Shown here one piece after another: positions 1 through 9,400 of a stretch of DNA of 64,000 bases. How positions within the stretch are numbered: the stretch's first letter is position 1; the number at the start of each line of letters is the position of its first letter. Position numbers and translations under genes: made by a program. The notes under the pieces are model-generated. The model ran no database searches and was not told where the DNA came from. It saw nothing but the letters and a program-made list of their open reading frames with translations. The DNA comes from Anaerolineales bacterium (GTDB lineage Bacteria; Chloroflexota; Anaerolineae; 4572-78; J111), in contig JABTUW010000001.1 of the NCBI GenBank assembly GCA_015075185.1, positions 682,001 through 746,000 on the forward strand. Direction: 5' to 3'.

Positions 1-86
1 CCGTAGGCGGCAAACCCGGCAACGACGATGAGGATCAGCAGCAGTTTTAGGGCGGTAGGCAGATAGGACCGAATCTTGACTGGCAT
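1..86 (-). CDS. Partial membrane or secreted protein, N terminus only
   Basis: Only the first 28 codons are in the window; the gene runs off the left edge. The ATG at 84-86 (minus strand) has a strong AAGGAGG-type ribosome site just upstream. The product starts with a short basic stretch (MPVKIRSYLP) followed by a hydrophobic run of leucine, isoleucine and valine. That pattern fits a signal peptide or membrane anchor. It lies downstream of, and in the same direction as, the DUF4832 gene. No function can be given from 28 residues. Confidence 0.6.
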   Translation of the reverse strand, partial: MPVKIRSYLPTALKLLLILIVVAGFAAY

Positions 87-172
87 AACGTTCCTCCTTG
101 AACTGAAGGGTCAACTGTGTTTCAGACGCTGCTGGGCGGGCGAAAGTTCCAATCGCTGCCCTTATTTCTGTC

Positions 173-1675
173 TCAATTCCGCACAATGACAGGCAAGTAG
201 CCGAACCAGGAAACCGTGAGGGTGTGCAGCAGCCGATTGAAGCCCGTATCTTCTTCCCAAACCCATTCATTGGCCAGTCGAATGGCGTACTCCGCTCGCC
301 CCGCCAGGTTCGGTGCAGGATCAGGCAATTTGAGCAGCAACTCATAGTCGCCGGTTGGCATGTCAGCGGGGGTCACAAAGGTGTAATTCACCGGATAGGT
401 CGTCCCGGCATCGGCCAACCAGAAACGAGGATCAACGGGCAGCGTTTGCGAATAGGTCACGCCCGTGTCGGTATGGCGCAGCCACAATTCCAGGGGGCGG
501 GGATTAAACGGCGCGGCCCAGCCTTCGTTACGCAGGCGCAAGCTCACGGAAAAGCCTGTCCCGGCTCTCACTTCATTGGCATAGACCCCGTCCACCAAGG
601 TCAAGCGATAACCGAGCCGCCGCTGGATCTCGTCAAAACAGCCCCCACTCTGCCAGCCGGCGATGACATCAGGCTGGTAGTCTCGATTGAGGTATGACCA
701 GTGGAAGCGGGCCAGCTCGGCTAAAGCTGTGGCGCAATCTGAACGAGGTGGATTAACGGCGCAAGTTTCTCCGCCCATCGGCAGGTAACTGGTTTCAGCT
801 TCAAGGTAGGGATACTCGACGGTGGGCGTCACATAGGTACCAGCGTCGGTGTCGTCGGCCAGGAAACAATCGTTATGATAGCCGGTACGAGCCAGGGCGG
901 TGTCGTTATAGGCCTGGTCTGGGGTGATAGGGGTATAGCCCTGGCTGTCAGGGATGATATTCACCTTGTAACGAGGCGTTCTGACCTGCACCATCCGGCT
1001 GAACGGCAGGGCGGACAAGGTGGCGGAGAGAACCTGGCCCCGATTGAGGTAATCGGCAGCGGTGACGACATCGGGCTGGGTCGGGTCCTGTACGAAGTCA
1101 TCGGTATAGAACCATTCGCCCCAAATGCCGATGAAACCCGCTTGCACCACGGCAATCACGTCGCTGTTAGCTTGTAAAACCGGCTGCAGTTGTTCGAGAT
1201 GCCGCAGCATTTGAGCTTTGGTAGCATCACCATAGGGCGGTATCGGCGGCCAATCAGTCCCGGAGGCAAAGTGAGGGGTGTCCGTATAGACAAAGCGGAC
1301 GATCATTTTCAAGCCGGCCTGTCTAACCGTATCAAAATCAGCTTGCATCGCCGTCAGATAGGTCGGGCTGATGTCGCTGGTGACAAAATCGTTGAGATCA
1401 AACAGGCGCAAAATCAGGGTGATTTGTTCGTTTTGACGATAATCCTGGAGCGTCGCCAAATCCAGAGGGATGTACCCGCCGTGACCGGTTGCCGTATGAT
1501 GATACCAGCCCCGTTCCGGGTTGGCCAGGAGGGTAGTCGTGGGCGTGTAAACGACGGTTGTAGTTTGGGCCGCAGGCTGAAGGGAGGATGGCGGAGCAAA
1601 GGCCAATAACGGGGCAGCCAGGGCGGATAATGCCAGAACCGAGAGAAGAGCCAATCCAATTAACTTGCTTTTCAT
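173..1675 (-). CDS. Secreted DUF4874/DUF4832 domain protein
   Basis: About 500 residues. The start is placed at the ATG at 1675 because AGGAGG sits directly before it and the product then opens with a classical signal peptide (MKSKLIGLALLSVLALSALA). The open frame continues 40 codons further upstream, but that part does not look like a protein. The mature N-terminal half, with LANPERGWYHH and an alternating TIM-barrel-like pattern (LILRLFDL, MIVRFVYT, WGEWFYTDDF), resembles DUF4874. The C-terminal half, ending in an immunoglobulin-like stretch, resembles DUF4832. These domains occur in secreted carbohydrate-related proteins of unknown activity. The last residues, YLPVIVRN, resemble the tail of the unrelated secreted protein at 23548-25773. 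The substrate is unknown. Confidence 0.8.
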   Translation of the reverse strand: MKSKLIGLALLSVLALSALAAPLLAFAPPSSLQPAAQTTTVVYTPTTTLLANPERGWYHHTATGHGGYIPLDLATLQDYRQNEQITLILRLFDLNDFVTSDISPTYLTAMQADFDTVRQAGLKMIVRFVYTDTPHFASGTDWPPIPPYGDATKAQMLRHLEQLQPVLQANSDVIAVVQAGFIGIWGEWFYTDDFVQDPTQPDVVTAADYLNRGQVLSATLSALPFSRMVQVRTPRYKVNIIPDSQGYTPITPDQAYNDTALARTGYHNDCFLADDTDAGTYVTPTVEYPYLEAETSYLPMGGETCAVNPPRSDCATALAELARFHWSYLNRDYQPDVIAGWQSGGCFDEIQRRLGYRLTLVDGVYANEVRAGTGFSVSLRLRNEGWAAPFNPRPLELWLRHTDTGVTYSQTLPVDPRFWLADAGTTYPVNYTFVTPADMPTGDYELLLKLPDPAPNLAGRAEYAIRLANEWVWEEDTGFNRLLHTLTVSWFGYLPVIVRN

Positions 1676-1901
1676 GGCCCCTCCTGATGATGCCGGCTTG
1701 AAACCGAGAAAGCAGTGGCTATACCGCCGTTGGGCTGTTGAAGGCATCACTAAAGTCGCCAGAAAACCGAGCAGGGCGCGTTTTGAAAAGGCCATAGCCG
1801 ATTTTCCTCCGGACTCCAGTATATCATACTTGCCCTGAACTTTGAATACTCCGACCGTTGCTTAAATATGTTCAACTCATGTTATTGCAATTCGAATAAA
1901 A

Positions 1902-1947
1902 TTGACTCAAAACTGCAATCTTTTACACAAAAATTTTATGTTATAAT
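1902..1947 (+). promoter_or_regulatory. Candidate promoter for the SNF2 helicase gene
   Basis: An AT-rich stretch upstream of the defence island contains TATAAT at 1942-1947. TTTACA lies at 1922-1927 (14-base spacing, short) and TTGACT at 1902-1907 (too distant). The -10 is convincing and the -35 is not. The rest of the 1796-2083 gap shows no other gene. Confidence 0.35.
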
Positions 1948-2083
1948 GGGTCAGGAAGGGTGATCAGAAGGGGCAAAAAGAGGGAAGATAAACCTTTGGC
2001 TGCCACTTTGCCCCAGCAGCACTTATGAGCCAGCCCGGTAAGGACTTTTGCCTCTTCCTTTTGAGGACTTTTCAAGGTATGAT

Positions 2084-5000
2084 ATGCAGACAATGACCGT
2101 CTCCATTCCCGAACAAGGCCAACTCGTCCGCGTCCGCGGGCGGCACTATCTGGTGCAGGATATTTTTCCCTACCAAGCCACGCTGAGCGACCCGACCATT
2201 CACCGGGTCTCGTTGGAATGCCTGGACGACGACCGCCTGGGCGATACCCTGGATGTCATCTGGGAGCGAGAGGTCCATAAAGCAGTCCACGAGGCGATTG
2301 GCCTGCCCGCGCCGGCTGCATGGGATACGGCGGGGCGCTTCCAGGCTTTTTTGCACGCCGTGGAGTGGTCCACCAGTTCGGTGCTGGAAGGCCCGGCCCT
2401 GCAAGCACCCTTCCGCGGGGCGATTGAACTGGAAGCCTACCAGCTTGAACCGGTAGCGCGGGCGCTGGTCATGCCCCGGGTCAACCTGCTCATCGCCGAC
2501 GACGTGGGCCTGGGCAAAACGATTGAAGCCGGCCTGGTGTTGCAGGAGATGCTGGCCCGGCAGCGGGTGCGGCGCATCCTGGTTGTCTGCCCGGCTTCGC
2601 TGCAGCGCCAGTGGCAGGAGGAGATGGCCGGCAAGTTCCAGCTCGGCTTCGAGATCATTGACCGCGAATCCATCAACCGCCTGCGCCGCGAATACGGCCT
2701 GCACGTCAACCCCTGGAACAGCTTCCCCCGGTTGATTACCTCGCTCGATTTCCTTAAACGGGAGCAGCCGCTGCGCCTCTTTCGGGAGAGCTTGCAGCGC
2801 GATGGCCGCAGCCCGCTTTACGATTGGGATTTGCTCATCCTTGATGAAGCCCACAACGTGGCCCCGATGGGCCGCAAAACCTACGTTCGCGACAGCGACC
2901 GGACGCGTATGGTCACGGCCATTGTGGACCACTTTGAGCACCGCATGTTTATGACTGCCACGCCGCACAACGGCTACACCGAGAGCTTCACTGCCTTGCT
3001 GGAACTGCTCGACCCGCTGCGCTTCTCGCGCGGGCCGACCGTGGACCGGCGGCAGGTCGGCGTGGTCATGGTCCGCCGGCTCAAGGAGTCCATTGTGGAT
3101 GCCCTGGGCGGGCGCAAGTTTGCCCGGCGGGTGGTCGAGCCGCTGTGGGTGACACTGACCCCGGCCGAGCGCCAACTGCACGACCTGCTGGCCCGTTATA
3201 CCGCCTCGCGCCTGGGGCGGATGAACTGGACCAAATCGCTGACCATCCGCTTTGCCCTGACCCTGCTCAAAAAACGGCTGCTCTCCTCGCCGCTCGCCTT
3301 TGCCAACTCGCTGGAACTGCATTTGCGTACCCTGGGCCAGGCTGAGGAGGCCGACACGCCCGACGAAAGCCTGGCCGAACGGCTGCGCCAGCGGGCCGAA
3401 GAGGAGTGGAGTGACGACGAGGAGAAGGCGCGGGCCGAAGAGGACGCCTTGCAGGAAAACTCCCGCTTTTTCCGGGATTTGACCGAGGCCGAACAGGGCT
3501 GGCTGCTGGAAATGCAGGCCACCGCCCGCGACCTGCGCACCCGCCTCGACAGCAAGGCGGAGGCGCTGCTGGTCTGGATCGAGACGCACCTGCGCCCCGG
3601 CGGCCGCTGGAACCAGGAGCGCCTGATTATCTTCACCGAATACCGCGACACCCTGCTTTACCTGCGGGGTCTGTTTGAGCAGCAGGGCTGGAGCGAGCGG
3701 CTGATGATCCTCAGCGGCGGGCTGAATACGAGCGAACGGGAGGCGGTCAAGGCGGCATTCCAGGCCGCGCCCACCGAAAACCCGGTGCGCATTCTGCTGG
3801 CCACCGACGCCGCTTCGGAAGGGTTGAACCTGCAAAACCACTGCCGCTACCTGGTCCACGTCGAACTGCCCTGGAACCCCAACCGCATGGAGCAGCGCAA
3901 CGGCCGAATTGACCGCCACGGCCAGCGGGCTGAGGAAGTTTTTTGCTATCACTTTGTCTACCACGATCACGCCGACTCGCGCTTTTTGCAGACGGTAGTC
4001 GAGAAGGTGCAAACCATGCGGGCCGACCTGGGCAGTGTGGGCGAGGTGATTGCCGCCCAGGTGGAAGAGGCGCTGCTGGGCCGGCGCGCCGGGCTGGACC
4101 TGCCGGAGGATCGCCGCCGCCTGGTGCAGGATCAGGTGCAGGCTGACCTACTGACCGAGCAACGCGTCCGCGAGCTGAGCCAGCAGTTGACCCTGGCTCG
4201 CCGCCAGTGGCAGCTTTACCCGGAAAATCTGCGCCTGGTGCTGGACGAAGCGCTGCGTTTGGTGGGGCATCCCGGCCTGGAGCCGGTGGCGGAAGGCGAC
4301 CTGGCCGGCCAGGCCTGGTGGCTGAAAACCTTGCCGCCTGCCTGGCAGGAGGCCCAGGCGGCCATTCACGACAACCAGGGCCGGCTGCTGCGGCTGGTCT
4401 TTGAACACAACCTGGCCCGCGACCGTCGCGATGTGGCGCTCATTCACCTGAACCATCCCTTGCTGCGGCGGGCTTTGGGCGTCTTCCGCGCCCAGGTCTG
4501 GGCTGAAGGGCTGAGCGCCGGAGAGATGCTGCACCGGGTTTCGTACCGGGTGCTGCCCGATTACCTGCTGACCGAGCCGGTGGTGCTGGCCTATGCCCGG
4601 CTGGTGGCGGTCAGCGGCTTGGGCCAGAAGCTGCACGAGGCGCTGCTGCCCCTGGGCGGGCAGATCCGCCAGAAAGAAATTCTGCCGCTGGCGGATGATT
4701 TGCTGGCCGGCTTGCTCAAGGAGAAAGGGGAGTTTCCGGCCATCCCGGCCAGGGTAGGCGCGCAGCTTCGCAGCCTGTTCCCCTTCCACGAGCGGGCGCT
4801 GCTGGCCCTGCTGGCCGAGCGGCAAAAATCAGAAACGGCCCGGCTCAAAACCCTGCTGGACGGGCAGATCAAGAGCGAAACGAGCGGGGTACGCGGGTTG
4901 ATGCGCGAGCGCATGCGCGAGATCGAGCAGCGACTGGCCCAGCTCAAACAGCAGCCGGACAGCCCGCAGTTGGCCCTGTTTGAGCTGGACGAATACGCCC

Positions 5001-5158
5001 AGTACCAGGAAGATGTGGCCTGGCTGGAACGCAAGCTGGCTCACCTAGCCGAACGGCTGGAAATCGAGCCGGAACGGATCAAGCAGCGTTACAGCCTGCG
5101 CAGCGTGCGCGTCTTCCCGCTGGGATTGTTGTATTTGCTGCCGAGAAGTTTGATTTGA
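2084..5158 (+). CDS. SNF2-family helicase, DISARM DrmD-like
   Basis: About 1,024 residues from the ATG at 2084, which has AAGG six bases upstream; an in-frame TTG at 2048 is an alternative start. Superfamily 2 helicase motifs are complete: DVGLGKT (residues 140-146), DEAH (254-257), TATPHNG, and RNGRIDRHGQ near 606. A charged insertion (EEEWSDDEEKARAEEDA) separates the two helicase lobes, and a long coiled-coil-like tail follows. The N terminus (QGQLVRVRGRHYLVQDI), length and proximity to a large methylase resemble DrmD, the SNF2 helicase of class 1 DISARM. A RapA-like or other defence helicase is the alternative. It probably moves along DNA in restriction of foreign DNA. It is the first gene of the island and its stop codon overlaps a palindromic repeat. 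Confidence 0.85.
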   Translation: MQTMTVSIPEQGQLVRVRGRHYLVQDIFPYQATLSDPTIHRVSLECLDDDRLGDTLDVIWEREVHKAVHEAIGLPAPAAWDTAGRFQAFLHAVEWSTSSVLEGPALQAPFRGAIELEAYQLEPVARALVMPRVNLLIADDVGLGKTIEAGLVLQEMLARQRVRRILVVCPASLQRQWQEEMAGKFQLGFEIIDRESINRLRREYGLHVNPWNSFPRLITSLDFLKREQPLRLFRESLQRDGRSPLYDWDLLILDEAHNVAPMGRKTYVRDSDRTRMVTAIVDHFEHRMFMTATPHNGYTESFTALLELLDPLRFSRGPTVDRRQVGVVMVRRLKESIVDALGGRKFARRVVEPLWVTLTPAERQLHDLLARYTASRLGRMNWTKSLTIRFALTLLKKRLLSSPLAFANSLELHLRTLGQAEEADTPDESLAERLRQRAEEEWSDDEEKARAEEDALQENSRFFRDLTEAEQGWLLEMQATARDLRTRLDSKAEALLVWIETHLRPGGRWNQERLIIFTEYRDTLLYLRGLFEQQGWSERLMILSGGLNTSEREAVKAAFQAAPTENPVRILLATDAASEGLNLQNHCRYLVHVELPWNPNRMEQRNGRIDRHGQRAEEVFCYHFVYHDHADSRFLQTVVEKVQTMRADLGSVGEVIAAQVEEALLGRRAGLDLPEDRRRLVQDQVQADLLTEQRVRELSQQLTLARRQWQLYPENLRLVLDEALRLVGHPGLEPVAEGDLAGQAWWLKTLPPAWQEAQAAIHDNQGRLLRLVFEHNLARDRRDVALIHLNHPLLRRALGVFRAQVWAEGLSAGEMLHRVSYRVLPDYLLTEPVVLAYARLVAVSGLGQKLHEALLPLGGQIRQKEILPLADDLLAGLLKEKGEFPAIPARVGAQLRSLFPFHERALLALLAERQKSETARLKTLLDGQIKSETSGVRGLMRERMREIEQRLAQLKQQPDSPQLALFELDEYAQYQEDVAWLERKLAHLAERLEIEPERIKQRYSLRSVRVFPLGLLYLLPRSLI

Positions 5159-5236
5159 ACCACAAAGGGCACAAAGAACACTAAGGTTAAGAAAACCAAG
5201 AAAAATTCCTTTGAGACCTTCGTGTTCTTTGTGGTT
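5158..5236. repeat. Palindromic repeat, copy A
   Basis: A 79-base imperfect inverted repeat starting AACCACAAAGGGCACAAAG and ending CTTCGTGTTCTTTGTGGTT. It begins on the last base of the SNF2 helicase stop codon and lies just upstream of the GxxExxY gene. Its partner copy B follows that gene. Confidence 0.9.
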
Positions 5237-5250
5237 GATGAAGAGGGCTT

Positions 5251-5628
5251 ATGGATGTTGAGCAGGTTGCCAAAGAAATTGTTGATGGGGCGATCAAAGT
5301 CCACCGGGAGTTGGGGCCGGGGCTGTTGGAGTCGGCTTATCAGCACTGCCTGGCTTATGAGCTGCGCAAGCGCGGCCTGCGAGTAGAGACCGAAGTTATC
5401 CTGCCGATCACTTATGATGGTCAGCAGATTGACGCGGGCTACCGGATTGATATGCTGGTTGAAGACGCAGTCATCATCGAAAACAAAGCCGTTGACCAGC
5501 TCTTGCCCATTCACCAAGCCCAACTCATCACCTATTTGAAGTTAAAAAAGTGTCGGCTGGGTTTTCTGCTCAATTGGAAGGTGCAATTGATGAAACACGG
5601 CATCAAACGGATGGTGATTGATATTTAA
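5251..5628 (+). CDS. GxxExxY family PD-(D/E)xK protein
   Basis: 125 residues, typical length for the GxxExxY family. The name-giving motif is present as GLLESAY, and a PD-(D/E)xK-like core is visible (YRIDMLVEDAVIIENKA: Asp, then Glu-x-Lys). This supports a nuclease-like fold, although no biochemical role is established for the family. The gene fits between two copies of the same palindromic repeat, 14 bases after copy A, and its stop codon overlaps the start of copy B. That layout suggests it entered as a cassette together with the repeats. An ordinary role in the neighbouring restriction system is possible but not indicated. Confidence 0.88.
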   Translation: MDVEQVAKEIVDGAIKVHRELGPGLLESAYQHCLAYELRKRGLRVETEVILPITYDGQQIDAGYRIDMLVEDAVIIENKAVDQLLPIHQAQLITYLKLKKCRLGFLLNWKVQLMKHGIKRMVIDI

Positions 5629-5706
5629 ACCACAAAGGGCATAAAGAACACTAACGAGATGAAAATTAAGAAAAGTTTCTTTGTGCCCTTCGTGTTCTTT
5701 GTGGTT
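5628..5706. repeat. Palindromic repeat, copy B
   Basis: A 79-base copy of the same inverted repeat, starting on the last base of the GxxExxY stop codon and ending GTGGTT four bases before the end of higA. Left and right arms match copy A closely and the central part has diverged. The hairpin could also separate transcripts between the two convergent genes. Confidence 0.9.
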
Positions 5707-5709
5707 AGA

Positions 5710-6114
5710 TTAAACAAAGACAGTAGGAGAAACACCGAAACGCTGCGCCAGCGCCCGGATTTGGGGCAGGGTCAATTCTTGCCGGCCCTGTAAGATTTCG
5801 AGCACAGCCGCGGCATCGCCTAATTCCGGCAAATCAGCGGCGCTTAAGTTGTGCTCGGTCATAAATTCTTGCAAGGATGAGATGGGATCGCCCACAGGTT
5901 CAGGCAGATGGCTGTTTTCATAGGTTTCGATCAGAGTGCCCAGGGTTTCCAGGAGCGAGGCCAGCGGATGAGCTTCATCTTCGCCCACTTCGTCAATCAG
6001 CTCATCCAGCAGGCTCACGGCCCGCTCGTATTCGGCCTCGGTGTGCGGGACCAGCAGTACATCGGAGATTTGGGGCCAAACTCGAACGGTTTTGGTTAAT
6101 TCTGCGCTAAACAT
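5710..6114 (-). CDS. higA: HigA-type antitoxin
   Basis: 134 residues from the ATG at 6114. That ATG overlaps the higB stop by one base (TAATG) and has GGAAGGAG inside the end of higB, so translation is coupled. The first two thirds is an acidic helical segment rich in Glu, Asp and Leu. The C-terminal part is an XRE-like helix-turn-helix (AAAVLEILQGRQELTLPQIRA followed by LAQRFGVSPTVFV). Family knowledge says such proteins bind and neutralise HigB and repress their own operon. An in-frame ATG at 6129 would lie inside higB and is less likely. The pair runs opposite to the flanking defence genes. Confidence 0.87.
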   Translation of the reverse strand: MFSAELTKTVRVWPQISDVLLVPHTEAEYERAVSLLDELIDEVGEDEAHPLASLLETLGTLIETYENSHLPEPVGDPISSLQEFMTEHNLSAADLPELGDAAAVLEILQGRQELTLPQIRALAQRFGVSPTVFV

Positions 6115-6404
6115 TATGGCTCCTTCCATTTACCCTGATCGTACTCTTCGTGGGTCAGGACATGCCTGATGTAGACTCGATGCCCGTTGTAATGAATGGC
6201 CGCGATCAGCCGGGCTTTGTTGCCGCCGATGTTGAATACGGTCAGCTTGCCCACCGGGTCGGCGCTGGGAAAGGCCCGGCGCAACTCGGCCAAATTATCA
6301 AAAGTGGTTTGCTTCATCACCCGGTACCAGTGATCCAGCCCGCTCCGTGCGGCGGGATGTTTCTGGGCAAATTCAAGCAGGGGTTTCCGGGTAATGATCC
6401 GCAT
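6114..6404 (-). CDS. higB: HigB-type mRNA interferase toxin
   Basis: 96 residues, typical length for the HigB_toxin family. Recognisable parts are the N terminus MRIITRKPLLEFAQKHP, the WYRV segment, and the C-terminal core FNIGGNKARLIAAIHY followed by VYIRHVLTHEEYDQGKW. Known members are RelE-fold endoribonucleases that cleave translated mRNA. Here toxin precedes antitoxin, the usual higBA order. The pair sits on the minus strand between the GxxExxY cassette and the methylase gene, with only about 50 bases to the divergent methylase start, so the two promoters probably share that gap. Confidence 0.88.
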   Translation of the reverse strand: MRIITRKPLLEFAQKHPAARSGLDHWYRVMKQTTFDNLAELRRAFPSADPVGKLTVFNIGGNKARLIAAIHYNGHRVYIRHVLTHEEYDQGKWKEP

Positions 6405-6453
6405 GGTATGATTATTGTAGAAGAGTTAAGCGTCCTAGTCAAAAGGAACTCCC

Positions 6454-9400
6454 ATGGCCCGAACCCACGTCCATGACTGGCTGTCCCTGGTGTCGCTGTC
6501 CGGCTTGCTGGTCAGCGAGCCGGTGCTGGCGACGGCTTTTCCGCACGGCCCGGAGCGGGTGGAGCCGCGCTTGCTGCGCCGCTTTCCCCGCGAGTGGGAA
6601 CGCTTCCGGCTGAACCAGGGGGCCGACCCGCAGGAGCGCTGGCTCGACTTTATCCTGCACGACCTGCTCGGCCTGGGGTTGGACCCGGCTCACCGCCTGA
6701 CCAAAGGTCAGACCCTCCCCCCGCAAACCATCATCGAGCTGCGCGAGATCAGCCAGCACCTGCGCCCGGCGCGGGTGCTGGTAGACAAGCAGGGCGTCCC
6801 GCTGCTGCTCATCGGCATTGTCCCGCTGGAGCAGGGCTTGGACCGGATTGAAACGGCCAGCGGGCGCTGGCGGGCCTCGCCCTTTACCAAATTTGACCGG
6901 CTGCTGCGCGAGAGCGGCGTGCCGCTGGGCCTGCTGACCAACGGCCTCGACTGGCGGCTGATCTACGCCGCGCCCGGCCTGACCACCGCTACCCTGACCT
7001 GGGCCGCCCAAACCTGGGCCGACGAACGCCTGACCCTCGACGCCTTTTATACCCTGCTGCGGGCGGAGCGGTTTAGAACCACGAAGGACACCAAGGGCAC
7101 AAAGGGAAAAGAGGGCAAAGAAGGGGGCGAGGTCTCGCTGCTGAACCTCATCCGCGAGTCCCAGAACCGGCAGGTGGATGTGGCCGACCAGTTGGGCGAG
7201 CAGGTGCGGGCGGCGGTCGGCCTGTTTGTGCAGGCGCTCGACGCCGCCGACCGGTCCAGCGGCGGGGCGCTGCTGGCCAGCCTGCCCCTCGACCAGGTTT
7301 ACGAGCTGTCCATCAGCCTGATGATGCGGCTGGTCTTTATTCTCTACGCCGAGGAGAACGGTTTGCTGCCCCACGGCGAGGTGCTGTACGACCGGGGCTA
7401 CGGCCTGACTTACCTGACCGGCCGGCTGGAGCAGGAGCGCCGCCTCGACGCCGAGAGCTTTGGCCGGGCCGGCGATGCCTGGGGCCAACTGCTGGCCGCC
7501 TTTCGCCTGATCTTTGCCGGCTGCCCGCACCCCGATTTGTCGCTGCGGCCCTACGGCGGCGAACTGTTCGACCCCGGCCGCTACGGCGGCCTGCTGGAGG
7601 ACGCCCGCTTGCAGCTCAGCAACGCCACTGTTTACGCCATCCTGCGCAAGCTGACCTTTGCCCGTGTCCGCCTGGGCCGCGACCTGCTGCCGCAGCGGGT
7701 CAGCTACCGCAGTCTCGACATCGAGCAGATTGGCTATGTTTACGAAGGGCTGCTGGACCACCGCCTGGCCCGGGCCGGCGCTGAGCCGCTGCTGCAATTG
7801 AAAACGCCCAAAGACGGCGGCGAGGCCCTGGTCTCGCTGGCCGAACTGGAAGCGCTGCCGCCCGAACGTCGCGCCGCTTTTCTGGCCGGGGCCAGCCGCC
7901 GCGACGAGGCGGTCATTGCCGGCGAACTGGCCGCCGTGGACGAGGAGAGCCAGGCCGACCTGGCCGACGAATTCGGCCCGGAGCTGGCCGCCCGCGCTGC
8001 GCCCTATGCCGGCGTCATCCTCAGCGGCGGCGTCATCCCGCCCGATCACCTCTACGTGACGACCGGCCAGAGCCGCCGGGCCATGGGCGCGCACTACACC
8101 CCCCAAAGCCTGACCGCCCCCATTGTCGAAACCACCCTCGGCCCGTTGGTGTATGAGCGGTTTGAGGTGGTGGAAGAGATTGAACCACAAAGAACTCAAA
8201 GGGAAGAAAATAAAGAAAACCTTAGCGACCTTCGTGTCCTTCGTGGTGAAGAAGAGATTGAACCACAAAGGGCACAAAGAACTCAAAGGGAAGAAGATAA
8301 AGAAAACCTTAGTGACCTTCGTGTTCTTCGTGGTTTAGAAAAACCAGCTGCCCGCTGGCAAGGGATGGGCCTGAAAGCGCCGCGAGATATTCTTAATTTG
8401 AAAGTGTGCGATATGGCCATGGGGTCCGGCGCGTTCCTGGTTCAGGCCTGCCGCTACCTGGCCGAACGGCTGGTGGAGGCGTGGGACATCCGCGAGCGGG
8501 ACCTGAATGAACTGAATGAACCACAAAGAGCACAAAGAACTCAAAGGGAAGAAAATAAAAAAGAAAAAGAAAACCTTAGCGATCTTCGTGTTCTTCGTGG
8601 TGAAGAAGAGGTTGAACCACAAAGGGCACCAAGGGAAGAAAATAAAGAAGAAAAAGAAAATCTTAGTGACCTTCGTGTTCTTGGTGGTTCAAATATCCCG
8701 GCGCGGATTCAGATTACGCCGTTTGGCGACGCCTCCACCGCCCGGCCGCAGGAGCGACTGCTCCCCGATAACCGGGAGGAACGGATCACCCTGGCCCGGC
8801 GGCTGGTGGCCGAGCGCTGCCTGTACGGGGTGGACAAGAACCCGCTGGCGGTCGAGATGGCCCGGCTGTCGCTGTGGCTGGCGACGCTGGCTAAGGACCG
8901 GCCCTTTACCTTTTTGAACCACGCCCTCAAGTGCGGCGACTCTCTGGTGGGGGCCGGCGTGGACAGCTTATTACGCTGGCCGCAGGACGTACGAGGCACG
9001 ACCATGCCCCTGCTGCAAGAGCTGCTCAAGCAGGATTTGCTCCGCGCCGCCGAGGCCCGCCGCCGCCTGCAAAGTTTTACCGTGGTGGAAGTGGAAGACG
9101 CCGCCGCCAAGGCCCGCCTGCACGCCGAAGCCGAAGCCGCCCTGGCCCGGCTCAAACTGGGCGGCGATTTGCTGACCGGGGCCAGGCTGGCCGAGAGCGA
9201 CGCCCGCCGCCAGAAGGAGCTGCTGGCCGAACTGGTGGAGCGTTTTATCGCCGCCGAAAGCGAGGCCGACCTGCGCCCCTATCCCGCCGCCCACAGAGCC
9301 TTGGACGCCGCCGCGAAAGTGCGCCCCTTCCACTGGCCCTTCGAGTTCCCCGAAGTGTTCCTCCCGCCCGAGGCCGACCCAGCTACTCCAACCGCCTTGC

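Noticed and set aside
2072..4012. 646-codon open frame antisense to the SNF2 helicase
   Set aside because: High-GC coding on the plus strand creates long antisense frames; the product is Gln/Gly-rich with no domain and no ribosome site.
6439..8286. 615-codon antisense frame over the methylase
   Set aside because: Low-complexity shadow of the GC-rich methylase gene, and it reads through palindromic repeats.
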